Assembly (NCBI GenBank): GCA_014804285.1
Contig: JAAVAA010000032.1
Coordinates: forward strand, 27,425-47,893
Reading direction: 5' to 3'
DNA: 20,469 nt
Source of the DNA: Lachnospiraceae bacterium
GTDB lineage: Bacteria; Bacillota; Clostridia; Lachnospirales; Lachnospiraceae
Shown here one piece after another: positions 1 through 8,300 of the stretch. The number at the start of each line of letters is the position of its first letter. Positions within the stretch are counted from its first letter, which is position 1. The translations under genes and the position numbers were made by a program. Below the pieces are notes generated by a model. The model ran no database searches. It was given only the letters and a program-made list of their open reading frames with translations, and was not told the DNA's origin.

Positions 1-1386
1 CCTGCTCATGATGAGAGAGACTGGGAGTTTGCCAAGAAATTCAATATGCCGATCATCGAGGTAGTGGCAGGAAGTCCTGTAGACGTCAACGAAGCCGTAT
101 TTACGGATGTTGCCACCGGAACACTGGTGAATTCAGATTTCTTAAACGGACTTTCCGTGGAAGAAGCTCAGAAGAAGATTATAGAGTTTTTGACAGAAAA
201 GGGCATCGGACATCAAAAGACAAACTTTAAGCTTCGTGACTGGGTATTTTCCAGACAGCGTTACTGGGGAGAGCCGATTCCCATTGTGAAATGTGAGAAG
301 TGCGGTTATGTGGCGCTTCCGGAAAGTGAATTGCCTTTGGAGCTTCCGGAGGTTGAAAGCTATATGCCTACCGATAACGGAGAATCTCCGCTGGCACATA
401 TGCAGGATTGGGTAAAGACCACCTGTCCGAACTGTGGCGGAACCGCTTACCGTGAGACAGATACCATGCCTCAGTGGGCAGGATCTTCTTGGTATTTCTT
501 AAGGTATACCGATCCTAATAATGAAAAAGAGCTTGCCAGCAAGGAAGCTCTGGAGTACTGGATGCCGGTAGACTGGTACAACGGCGGAATGGAGCATACC
601 ACACTGCATTTGCTTTATTCTCGCTTCTGGCATAGATTCCTTTATGATGAGAAGGTAGTTCCTTGTCCGGAACCTTATCTTAAGAGAACTTCTCATGGAA
701 TGATCCTAGGTTCTAATGGGGAGAAAATGAGTAAGTCAAGGGGCAATGTAGTAAATCCGGATGATATCATCAGAGATTACGGAGCAGATACACTTCGTAC
801 CTATGAAATGTTCATTGGCGCTTTTGACTTAAGCGCTGCATGGTCCGAAGATGGTGTGAAGGGATGCCGGAGATTCCTTGAAAGAGTGTGGAAATTACAG
901 GATATTATGACAGACGGGGATGAATATTCTAAGGATCTGGAAATCAAGATACATCAGACCATCAAGAAGGTCAGCGGTGATTTTGAAAACCTGAAATACA
1001 ATACGGCGATTGCAGCAATGATGGCGCTGATCAATGAATTTTATAAAAAGAATGTAGTCACAAAGGGTGAGATGAAGACGCTTCTTACTCTGCTCAATCC
1101 GGTGGCTCCTCATATTACGGAAGAAATCTGGGAATCTATCGGCTATGAAGGACGCATTTATCAGATTACATGGCCCGAGTATGAAGAGGCAAAGACCGTT
1201 GAATCCACCATTGAGATTGCTATCCAGATCAATGGAAAGACTAAAGCTACGCTGGCAATCGCAAGGGATGAAGACAAGGATCAGGTGATTGCGAAGGCGA
1301 AAGAAACAATTGCCGATAAGCTGACCGGAAATGTGATCAAAGAGATTTATGTTCCCGGAAGGATCGTAAATATTGTCATGAAGTAA
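1..1386 (+). CDS. leuS: Leucine--tRNA ligase, C-terminal part (5' end outside window)
   Basis: Class I aminoacyl-tRNA synthetase that charges tRNA-Leu with leucine in the cytosol. The reading frame is open from base 1 (it begins PAHDERDWEF), so the start lies upstream. What remains is 461 residues of a protein normally about 800 aa long. Visible parts: the end of the editing domain with the PAHDERD segment; the catalytic core with two Cys pairs (CEKCGY and CPNCGG), the TMPQWAGSSWYFLRY segment and the GMEHTTLHLLYSRFW segment; the KMSKS loop as EKMSKSRGNVVNPDD near bases 721-765; then the helical anticodon-binding domain and the C-terminal domain ending at TAA 1384-1386. Nothing is odd or broken. 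It is followed by a hairpin and faces convergent minus-strand genes. Confidence 0.98.
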   Translation, partial: PAHDERDWEFAKKFNMPIIEVVAGSPVDVNEAVFTDVATGTLVNSDFLNGLSVEEAQKKIIEFLTEKGIGHQKTNFKLRDWVFSRQRYWGEPIPIVKCEKCGYVALPESELPLELPEVESYMPTDNGESPLAHMQDWVKTTCPNCGGTAYRETDTMPQWAGSSWYFLRYTDPNNEKELASKEALEYWMPVDWYNGGMEHTTLHLLYSRFWHRFLYDEKVVPCPEPYLKRTSHGMILGSNGEKMSKSRGNVVNPDDIIRDYGADTLRTYEMFIGAFDLSAAWSEDGVKGCRRFLERVWKLQDIMTDGDEYSKDLEIKIHQTIKKVSGDFENLKYNTAIAAMMALINEFYKKNVVTKGEMKTLLTLLNPVAPHITEEIWESIGYEGRIYQITWPEYEEAKTVESTIEIAIQINGKTKATLAIARDEDKDQVIAKAKETIADKLTGNVIKEIYVPGRIVNIVMK

Positions 1387-1394
1387 AAGATCGA

Positions 1395-1419
1395 AGGAGT
1401 TGGCCGCTGGCCAACTCCT
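1395..1419 (+). terminator. Hairpin between leuS and the convergent minus-strand genes
   Basis: A perfect 11-bp stem (AGGAGTTGGCC / GGCCAACTCCT) with a 3-nt loop lies 8 bases after the leuS stop. The plus-strand tail is only moderately T-rich (CTTACCTTTG). On the minus strand the tail is TCGATCTTTTACTT. It probably serves as a shared terminator for leuS and for the gene ending at 1421, although neither side has a clean U-tract. Confidence 0.6.
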
Positions 1420-1420
1420 C

Positions 1421-1690
1421 TTACCTTTGAGAGCGGAGTGCCATTACTTTTTCAATTTTTGCAAGTTCCTCCGGCGAAGCGTGTTTTTTAACCACAGCAA
1501 CAATCCTGTTTATCTCATCATCTGTAAAAGTGACATTTCTTTCCTGCCCCCGTTTGGCCACTGCCATCAGAAAAGGAAGCATCTGCTCCTTTTTGAGGTT
1601 TTTGCTCTCAAAAAACAGTGCCTGTAGAAATTCAAGCTTATAAGGATCTATGTCCTTAAGGGAATCTTCTTTCATCCAATCATTCTGCAT
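1421..1690 (-). CDS. Small conserved-looking protein of unknown function (89 aa)
   Basis: I do not recognise this family. The product is a small, mostly helical, charged soluble protein without a signal peptide or membrane segment, ending in ALRSQR. The start chosen is ATG 1688-1690 (MQNDWMKEDS), because GGAGGT lies at 1698-1703, 7 bases upstream. The frame could open 8 codons earlier, but that start lacks a ribosome site. The start lies inside the end of the upstream gene (11-base overlap with 1680-2180), so the two are almost certainly translationally coupled and co-transcribed. The C-terminal half (TDDEINRIVAVVKKHASPEELAKIEKVMAL) reads as two amphipathic helices, perhaps a helical interaction module. 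No function is assigned. Confidence 0.75.
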   Translation of the reverse strand: MQNDWMKEDSLKDIDPYKLEFLQALFFESKNLKKEQMLPFLMAVAKRGQERNVTFTDDEINRIVAVVKKHASPEELAKIEKVMALRSQR

Positions 1691-2180
1691 CTGTTTTACC
1701 TCCAAATAAATCAAACATTTGTTTTTGCTCGGGAGTGAGCATGTTCATCAACATACTCATCATATCAAAGCCGGTTCCATCAGATTGCGGCGAACCGTCA
1801 TCAGAAAAAGCAGCATCCGGCATAAAATCTTTCATCAGTTCCATGGTCTTACTCATCTCTTTGTACATTTCCATCCCCTGCAGTAAACCACGGATCTGTT
1901 CAATCTGTCTGCGTTCGTGTTCTGTGCAGTATGGAAGCAGTTCCGTACACAGTGTTTTGATATCCGGTGCAGACTCTTTTTCCATGCATCCGCAGAGTGG
2001 ATAGGGATTTTTTTTGTAATATTCAATGGTGTAATTAAGTTCCAGAAATTTGATGTAAACAGCCAGGGATTTTTGTGTTTGATTATCCATATAGGGCAGC
2101 ATGACTTTCAGCATTTGAATATGGTTAGAAGAAAAAAGAGTATCAAATGCAGCTACTTTACTGCGGTCATTTGTTTCCAT
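1680..2180 (-). CDS. Unknown protein, Met-rich C-terminus (166 aa)
   Basis: I do not recognise this family. The 166-residue protein begins METNDRSKVAAFDTLF, with AAGGAG about 6 bases upstream of ATG 2178-2180. It has no signal peptide or transmembrane helix. The first half is helical and contains a CGCM motif after PYPL. The second half is Met-rich (GMEMYKEMSKTMELM; FDMMSMLMNMLTPEQKQMF). It overlaps the next gene by 11 bases. The upstream neighbour on the same strand is a Gly/Cys-rich small protein that ends in its own terminator, so this gene probably has its own promoter (see 2207-2234). That promoter resembles a sporulation sigma-E site, so a role in spore formation is possible, but this is inference. 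Confidence 0.75.
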   Translation of the reverse strand: METNDRSKVAAFDTLFSSNHIQMLKVMLPYMDNQTQKSLAVYIKFLELNYTIEYYKKNPYPLCGCMEKESAPDIKTLCTELLPYCTEHERRQIEQIRGLLQGMEMYKEMSKTMELMKDFMPDAAFSDDGSPQSDGTGFDMMSMLMNMLTPEQKQMFDLFGGKTDAE

Positions 2181-2206
2181 AACTGCTCCTTTTTGGCTGG
2201 TTGGAA

Positions 2207-2234
2207 TATTTTATGTCTTTGGTTTAAGCGATAT
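2207..2234 (-). promoter_or_regulatory. Candidate sigma-E-like promoter for the 166-aa gene
   Basis: On the minus strand, ATA (2232-2234) is followed by 16 bases and then CATAAAATA (2207-2215). The textbook Bacillus sigma-E pattern is ATA, 16-18 bases, CATACANT, so the -10 differs at one defined position. The expected transcript start would be near 2200, about 20 bases before the ATG and just upstream of the ribosome site. Short AT-rich motifs occur by chance, so this is suggestive only. Confidence 0.35.
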
Positions 2235-2238
2235 GCAG

Positions 2239-2268
2239 AAAAGTAGGCTCCTTGCAGAGCCTACTTTT
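2239..2268 (-). terminator. Intrinsic terminator of the Cys-rich gene
   Basis: A perfect 12-bp inverted repeat (AAAAGTAGGCTC / GAGCCTACTTTT) with a 6-base loop lies 30 bases past the stop of the minus-strand gene at 2299. Its 3' arm ends in TTTT. It separates the Cys-rich gene from the next two genes. Confidence 0.8.
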
Positions 2269-2298
2269 CAGACATGGTGAAAAGAAAAGGTTACGGGA

Positions 2299-2535
2299 TT
2301 AGCATCCGCAGCCGCAGCCAAAAGAGTTGCCGTTGCCGCAGCAGCTAAGAAGTAACAGGATCCAGATGATGCTTTCACATCCGCAGTCAGATCCGTTATT
2401 GCCGAAAAGGCTGGTGCCATTGCCGCATCCGCCGCAAAGGGACAATAAAATGATAATCCAGATAATGGAACTGCATCCGTTATTTGAATTTACAGAAGTA
2501 TTGCATCCACATGCTGTAGCTGTTAAGTCACTCAT
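2299..2535 (-). CDS. Small Gly/Cys-rich protein with two hydrophobic repeats ('chorion class HCB'-like), 78 aa
   Basis: A 78-residue protein very rich in Cys, Gly, Asn and Ser. It is built of two imperfect repeats, GCSSIIWIIILLSLCGGCGNG and GCESIIWILLLLSCCGNGNS, followed by a GCGCGC tail. Each repeat carries a short hydrophobic IIWIxLLLS stretch flanked by CC/CG motifs. GGAGG lies 6 bases upstream of ATG 2533-2535. I associate similar Lachnospiraceae proteins with the automatic name 'chorion class high-cysteine HCB protein 13', a resemblance to insect eggshell proteins that says only that it is low-complexity and Cys-rich. It could be a disulfide-linked structural protein, for example of the spore coat; the upstream motif at 2567-2593 fits that. 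A precursor peptide or metal-binding protein remains possible. Confidence 0.8.
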   Translation of the reverse strand: MSDLTATACGCNTSVNSNNGCSSIIWIIILLSLCGGCGNGTSLFGNNGSDCGCESIIWILLLLSCCGNGNSFGCGCGC

Positions 2536-2566
2536 ATGTTGCCTCCAAAAGTTTTTATTTATGGTT

Positions 2567-2593
2567 TATCATATGTTGCAGGCTTGTATGTGT
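2567..2593 (-). promoter_or_regulatory. Candidate sigma-K-like promoter for the Cys-rich gene
   Basis: On the minus strand, AC (2592-2593) is followed by exactly 16 bases and then CATATGATA (2567-2575). This fits the Bacillus sigma-K pattern AC, 16-17 bases, CATANNNTA. A transcript from here would start near 2559 and give a short leader to the GGAGG at 2541-2546. I did not find a comparably good vegetative promoter in the same stretch. It remains a motif-level call. Confidence 0.4.
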
Positions 2594-2619
2594 TTACAGA
2601 ATACATAATTTTTCTGATA

Positions 2620-3849
2620 TTAAGATAACAGCCAGTCAATCAAATTCAGAGATTTGATACCATCATAAGAATTGATGTAGTTTCTATCCATTGACAATAT
2701 GATTTTTTCGTAATTGTCAGATATCATTTGCAGCGGTCTTAGTTCCCGGTCACGAGTTTCCGGAGACTGCATACTTTCTGTTACTTGAACATAGAGCTTA
2801 TCGTTTGGCCTTTCTGCCACAAAATCAACTTCTGTTTCTCCTACTTTACCGATAGAAACACGATAATCACGGCGGATCAGTTCCAGAAATACAATGTTTT
2901 CAAGAACATGTCCCCTGTCTGCATCACGATACCCAAGAAGCATATTACGAAAACCCATATCGATAATATAATTTTTACCAAGTGTTTTCAGCAGTTGTTT
3001 TCCTTTTACATCGTATCGACCTACTGAATAAAAAACAAAAGCGCTGCGCAGCATAGAGATATATTTATCGACGGTCTTGCCGGCGATATTCTTACCTTTT
3101 CTACCTGCAATTTCTCCTTCACTTGATAAGACATTTCCGATGCTGTTCGGAGACGTGATGCTGCCGATGTTGGAACAAAGGAATAGCATAATCTTTTGGA
3201 GAATGCCTTGATCAGCCTGACGATTGCGCTGGAGAATATCGCGTAAAACGACTGTGGAATAAATGCCTTCCAGAGCCTGATTGCTTCTTGATTCGTTGAA
3301 TTGATATTCTCTGAGGATCGGCATGCCGCCGAACTGCAGATATTTCTGGAATTTCTCTTCCATTGTAATAGCAGCTTCAAAATTGTAGAAAGATAAAAAT
3401 TCTTTAAACGACAGGGGGAGCATGCGGATTTCCACATATCTGCCGGAAAGCAGAGTAGAAAACTCGGTAGATAATAGGTATGCATTGGAGCCTGTAATAT
3501 AAATGTCTGCATCAAAGTCAAGCCGGAATGACTCTATGGCTTTTTCCCAATGCTTTACGGTTTGCAGTTCATCAAAAATGAGATATGTTTTTCCGTTGGC
3601 TGGTATAAGGCTGCTAACATAATCATAGAAAGAAATGTAATCAGATATAGTTCGATATTGCAGTGATTCTAAGTTCATATGAATAATATTTGAATCTGGG
3701 ATACCGTTATCCTTCAGGTATTGATGAAACAAATCAAGGAGTGAGGATTTCCCGCATCTGCGAATGCCTGTAACAATTTTGACCAAATCAACATCTCTGT
3801 TTTGGATAAGTTGATTTAAATATTCAGGTCGGTTAATAAGTTCGGTCAT
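2620..3849 (-). CDS. AAA ATPase of the AAA_14 / DUF4143 type (409 aa)
   Basis: An ATP-binding protein of a large, poorly characterised family that is common and patchily distributed in anaerobes and archaea. Walker A is GIRRCGKSS at residues 28-36, and Walker B is YLIFDELQ around residues 89-96. The C-terminal part has the EVDFVAE segment (about 340) and YVQVTES, which resemble the nuclease-fold-like core of DUF4143. There are no membrane segments. The start chosen is ATG 3847-3849 (MTELINRPEY), with GGAGGT 5 bases upstream. A start 13 codons earlier would lie upstream of the predicted transcription start. The gene stands alone between opposite-facing regions. Substrate and role are unknown; such genes often behave as cargo or selfish-like accessory genes. 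Confidence 0.9.
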   Translation of the reverse strand: MTELINRPEYLNQLIQNRDVDLVKIVTGIRRCGKSSLLDLFHQYLKDNGIPDSNIIHMNLESLQYRTISDYISFYDYVSSLIPANGKTYLIFDELQTVKHWEKAIESFRLDFDADIYITGSNAYLLSTEFSTLLSGRYVEIRMLPLSFKEFLSFYNFEAAITMEEKFQKYLQFGGMPILREYQFNESRSNQALEGIYSTVVLRDILQRNRQADQGILQKIMLFLCSNIGSITSPNSIGNVLSSEGEIAGRKGKNIAGKTVDKYISMLRSAFVFYSVGRYDVKGKQLLKTLGKNYIIDMGFRNMLLGYRDADRGHVLENIVFLELIRRDYRVSIGKVGETEVDFVAERPNDKLYVQVTESMQSPETRDRELRPLQMISDNYEKIILSMDRNYINSYDGIKSLNLIDWLLS

Positions 3850-3877
3850 GACGTACCTCCTAAATTTCTTATTCATA

Positions 3878-3905
3878 ATTATATCCAAAAGTTAAAAAAA
3901 AGCAA
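3878..3905 (-). promoter_or_regulatory. Predicted vegetative promoter of the ATPase gene
   Basis: On the minus strand, TTGCTT (3900-3905), a 16-base spacer and a perfect TATAAT (3878-3883). The start of transcription would be near 3871, leaving about 20 bases to the ATG at 3849. This supports that start codon over the earlier in-frame ATG. Confidence 0.6.
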
Positions 3906-3906
3906 T

Positions 3907-3932
3907 AGTTTCAGATTTGAAAGTCTGAAACT
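3907..3932. repeat. Inverted repeat just upstream of the ATPase promoter
   Basis: A perfect 9-bp dyad (AGTTTCAGA / TCTGAAACT) with an 8-base centre abuts the -35 box of the minus-strand promoter. On the minus strand it is followed after 5 bases by eight T, so it looks like a terminator, but those T are the promoter spacer. An operator or a weak terminator are both possible. Confidence 0.45.
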
Positions 3933-4071
3933 TTACAAGAAAACAATTTTTATGACGATTAGGGACAAAAATCAGCAGTATTCATCAAGCACCGATGGGC
4001 GCTCTTTTTGAACTGGTTATAAATACCAGCAGTGAAAATATCAAAATTCACCCAATATCTTGATAAAGTAC

Positions 4072-4099
4072 TTGAATTTATTTCGAGATATAGTAAAAT
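4072..4099 (+). promoter_or_regulatory. Candidate promoter of the sortase/LRR operon
   Basis: TTGAAT (4072-4077), a 16-base spacer and TAAAAT (4094-4099), about 33 bases before the sortase ATG. The surrounding 3933-4131 stretch is AT-rich and otherwise without recognisable features, so other hexamer pairs are possible. Confidence 0.4.
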
Positions 4100-4131
4100 A
4101 AAACATATATGCGATAAAGGAGAAGTGTGCC

Positions 4132-5325
4132 ATGGCGGCAGATAGTCTGACGGTTTCCGGGAGACGCTTCCGCACCCGTGCGGATTATGAGGCGGCGCTG
4201 CGTGACCAGAAGAAAATCGATACCATCAGGTCACAGACAAATCTGAATGATCCCGGACAGCTTTATGAACTGTTTGGAAAGCTGCAGAGCGGAGCGTATC
4301 GGTTTGAAACCCAGGTAGGGACAGATTTCGATGACGAAATTTATGAAAAGGTTGAAAATCTGAAAAAACAGGGAACTACCGCAGGAAGCCTGCATAAAAG
4401 TACAAAAGTACATAGCGGTGGGGAGGCAAAGAAGGACAACAGTAAAAAGCAGGATATAAAAGAAAAAAAATCCAGGCGGACGCCAAATTTTGCCGAATAT
4501 GACAAAGATATGCAGAATCAGATTCTTGCAGAACTGAAAAAGCAGGAGAGGCGAAGAAGACTTGTTGTTGTGCTTGCATCGCTGGTGGCAGCAGCCAGCT
4601 TGGGCTATTTTGGAGTTTATTACTTTTTCAGTATTCGGACCAACATGGAATATGAGCAGCTTGCGGAATTAAAAGGAAGCGATGCGCTGGTTACCAACCA
4701 GTCATCTAATAATTTTTCAATCCATAAGACCTCCGTACGAATGCCGGATGTGTTGGATGAATATAAAACTTTATATGAAAAGAATAAAAAGCTAATCGGA
4801 TGGCTTAAAATTGACGATACAATAATAGATTACCCTGTAATGCAGACTTTGGACAATGAGTATTATCTGGATCACAATTTTAACCAGGAATATGATAAGA
4901 ACGGCAGTCTGTTTCTTGATTGTGACTGTAGTGTTTATCCACAGTCCACGAATCTCATAATTTACGGGCATCATATGAAATCGGGGCAGATGTTCGGTCA
5001 GCTTCAAAAGTATGCTAAGGAAAGTTACGGTGAGAAGCATTCCGTGATACAATTTGACAGCATCTATGAGAAGGCGGAGTATCAGGTTATGTACGTATTC
5101 CGATCTCAGGTATATAATGAGGATGATCTGGTTTTTAAATATTATCAGTTTATCAATGCAAATTCAGAAGAAGAATTTAATTCTTACATGAAGGAAATGG
5201 AAGCAATGAGCCTGTACGATACAGGCGTTACTGCAAACTATGGAGACAGTCTTTTAACACTGTCAACCTGTGACCACTCACAGACAGATGGAAGATTTGT
5301 GGTAGTGGCAAAGAGAATTAAGTAA
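4132..5325 (+). CDS. srtB: Class B sortase with long cytosolic N-terminal region (397 aa)
   Basis: A membrane-bound transpeptidase that cleaves a C-terminal sorting motif and links the protein to the cell wall. Residues 1-142 are hydrophilic and precede a single membrane segment (about 143-167, LVVVLASLVAAASLGYFGVYYFF). The sortase domain follows: His280 in YGHHM, Cys380 in LSTCDHS and Arg388 in GRFVVVAKR. The insert between His and Cys and the LSTC motif fit class B. AAAGGAGA lies 9 bases upstream of the ATG. Class B sortases are usually about 230-260 aa, so the N-terminal extension is unusual; it starts with a block LTVSGRRFRTRADYEAALRDQ and ends in a charged Lys-rich linker. The two genes behind it encode secreted proteins with matching sorting signals, which are its likely substrates. 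The gap to the next gene is 21 bases. Confidence 0.95.
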   Translation: MAADSLTVSGRRFRTRADYEAALRDQKKIDTIRSQTNLNDPGQLYELFGKLQSGAYRFETQVGTDFDDEIYEKVENLKKQGTTAGSLHKSTKVHSGGEAKKDNSKKQDIKEKKSRRTPNFAEYDKDMQNQILAELKKQERRRRLVVVLASLVAAASLGYFGVYYFFSIRTNMEYEQLAELKGSDALVTNQSSNNFSIHKTSVRMPDVLDEYKTLYEKNKKLIGWLKIDDTIIDYPVMQTLDNEYYLDHNFNQEYDKNGSLFLDCDCSVYPQSTNLIIYGHHMKSGQMFGQLQKYAKESYGEKHSVIQFDSIYEKAEYQVMYVFRSQVYNEDDLVFKYYQFINANSEEEFNSYMKEMEAMSLYDTGVTANYGDSLLTLSTCDHSQTDGRFVVVAKRIK

Positions 5326-5346
5326 GCAAAAGGAGTGTTATAGCAA

Positions 5347-8300
5347 ATGGCTAAGACAACCAAAAAGAAAAACAGAAAATTAAAAAGACAGATCAGAAAG
5401 ACGGTAGGCGCTCTGCTTATGGTCTCTGCAATTACTGTGGCAGCGATACCTGTGCAGGATGTCAGTGCGAATCCGACAGATAATTCAACCAAACCGATAA
5501 AAGTAGCAGTAGTTGACAACAAAGTACCGAATACAGAGACTGGTTATTATTTTTCCAAGGCAACGTCTCCTTATGAAAGTAATATTCCTCATGCCCGCAG
5601 TTCTAATGACGAAAATGAGAAGATAGTATATACTTCCGGTGATGGTAATTATCAGTTTGTATATATGGATCCCAGTGGGTCAGGTATGAATAAAGTGGCT
5701 GTTATTTTGCAATATAATGGAGGCTATATTAAGGATAATAGTCTTGTGATACCGGACAGCTTAGAGGCTTATCGAAAGTATACTGATAATGTTTCAGCAA
5801 GAGACTTTTGCTTAGTATCAAAGGATAATGGTTTCCTGTATTATAAGGCGTTGGTTCAGAGACGTGAGTATGGAGATACGGGTGAGCTTTTATTTACGGT
5901 CAGGGATATAGATGACCCCGATGGTGAAAATGGAAAGAAAGTGGTTAAGCAGACGGATTTAGATCCATGGCCTGATTGGAATGATCGTGCATACGTTGAC
6001 CAAAAAACCGTTACAGATCCAGATACGGGCGTGGAAACAACGGTAGATGTTCCGCATAGAGTGGATCCAATCATGGATGAGCAATATTTACCATGTTATT
6101 ATGAGAGCAGAGATAGAGATGATGGATGGGGACATCTTAGAGATACGCAGCTTTATTATTATGACGGAACTGCACCATATGATGATTTGTCGAAATATAA
6201 GCCGGCAGGAGGAAGTTCAGATAAAGAAAGGATTGATGCTATCGTTGCATATATTGGTGCAGAGAAAGTTACGGGGGAAAATGGTCAATGGAAGTTAGAC
6301 GGACCAATCATAAATCCTAAAGATGGTGTTTTTGCAGGAGAATCAAATATAGTATCTCTTACTATGAGTGAAAATATCAGAGGAATCAGTGATTATGCAT
6401 TTTATGATTGTACAAACTTGCAAAGTGTTACATTAAATAATGGACTTGAGGTTATTGGAAATGGTGCTTTTGCAGAATGTACGCATATGACAGTTTGCTC
6501 TATTGATCAATTTGCAAAAATTAAGGCAATTGGAAAAGATGCATTTTATAATTGTCGTGCAATGACTTCTTTTACTGCGCCCAATGCGCTTCAGGCATTA
6601 GGTGATAATTGCTTTGAAGGTTGTGCTACATTATCATCTGTTGATTTTAGCGGAAGCGGTAAAGATGGAAATACTTCCTTGAGGGAATTAGGTTATCATC
6701 TATTTAAAGGTTGCACTTCGCTGGGAGAGATTCAATTTCCTCTTTACTACGAAGAAGAAGATATCGATGTAGATATGTTTGAAGATTGCACCAGTCTACA
6801 AAAAATTATTATTCCTGCAGGAAATACAAAGATTAAAATAGGAGAGTTTCATATAGCGGGTAATGGTGGCGGCTATCCTGAATGTTATAAGAAAGGTGAG
6901 GGATGGAAAAAATTTAAGAATACCGTTTGGCAGAGTTTTTATTTTGAAGGAGCGGATCAGTCCAATATCCATGAGTCTGCTTCCGAAGGCTCAGTGGCTT
7001 TTAAATATGCTGGTCAAGATTTGTACGAGAAAATAGAATATGAAAAGGATGCAGTGCTTGATAATCCTCCTAAAATTGATCCTGAAACGGGAGAAGAGAT
7101 TAAGAGTGCGCAGGTTACTTATCAGGTAAATAGTAAGAATGAATTAGTGAAATTTCAGATTAATACATATGATGAGAATGGGCAAACAAAGTCGTATCAG
7201 CCTGAAAATATTACGATTCCTGAAACAATAGGACCATACAATATTTCTTCCATAGGACAGGGAAGCTTTAATGATAATTGTTATTTAAAGAGAGTTACCA
7301 TTCCTGCTTCTGTTACATCGATTGGATCGAACGCTTTTAGAGGATGTCATAATCTTGAGACAGTTATTTTTACCGATGCGGCTACGATAACAAGTATTGG
7401 CGCAGATGCGTTTAAAACGCAGGATACCACTTGTAAAGATCCGTTATATGGAGATGATGATTATACAGGTGATGAGCCTAAACTTTATTTTGTAGGTGCC
7501 ATGCTGAAAGATGATGGAACAGATACAGAAACTTTCAAGTATGCGATGAATGGCAACAGCAATATTAACAATAACAGACAAGAAAAATTCTGGATTACCT
7601 GTCATAGCGGTTGGCCTACGAACCTTGAGGTACGGTACAATTACGATGATGGAACGAAGAGTGGAGAAGCGCAGCTTGTAGGTTATCCCAGATATGAGAC
7701 ATTGCAGAAGAATCCAACAGAGTGGGTAGAGAGTCTTCCATATGTCACAAGCAGTAATAAAGAGGAATATTTAAGAAAGGTTGCGAATGCGACAAGATAT
7801 TATGATGGAGATACAACAGTTCGCCCTACAGAGGATGAGACAGCCCTTGTAGACTCAGCAGTAAGGCTTGTGATTCCTGCAAGTGTGGACAGTATACAGC
7901 CAGGGTTATTTTCCGGCTATACTTATGATGAAAATGGGGAGGCTGTGCAGGCAGATAAGAAGGGCAATCCATTAAAAACTGATGCAAATGGCAACCTGAT
8001 ACGATATGATGAAAGGGGAAATGTAATAAAGGCAGATGAAAGCGGTCATTATGATTTAAAGAAAGATAGTGACGGGAATGATATTCCATTAATCCCAATT
8101 GTAAATCCTGATGACAAGATAGAGAGAATTCTGATTAATGGCGTTGATAAAATTGAACCGTACACGTTTAAGGATTGTACTTCTTTGACTATAGCAGAAG
8201 TTATAGGGAGCAGCGAGATAGAAGATTATGCATTTGAAGACTGCACAAAGTTGGCAAGCGTTACTTTAGGTACTCTTTTACAGGATACTGGAAAGAGGCC

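Noticed and set aside
2299..2535. Precursor peptide of a ribosomally made modified peptide
   Set aside because: The Cys-rich composition invited it, but no maturation enzyme, transporter or leader-peptidase gene lies beside it, and the repeat design fits a structural protein better.
3021..3521. 166-aa minus-strand frame inside the ATPase gene
   Set aside because: It overlaps the ATPase coding sequence in another frame, has low-complexity composition and no ribosome site. The ATPase motifs confirm the other frame.
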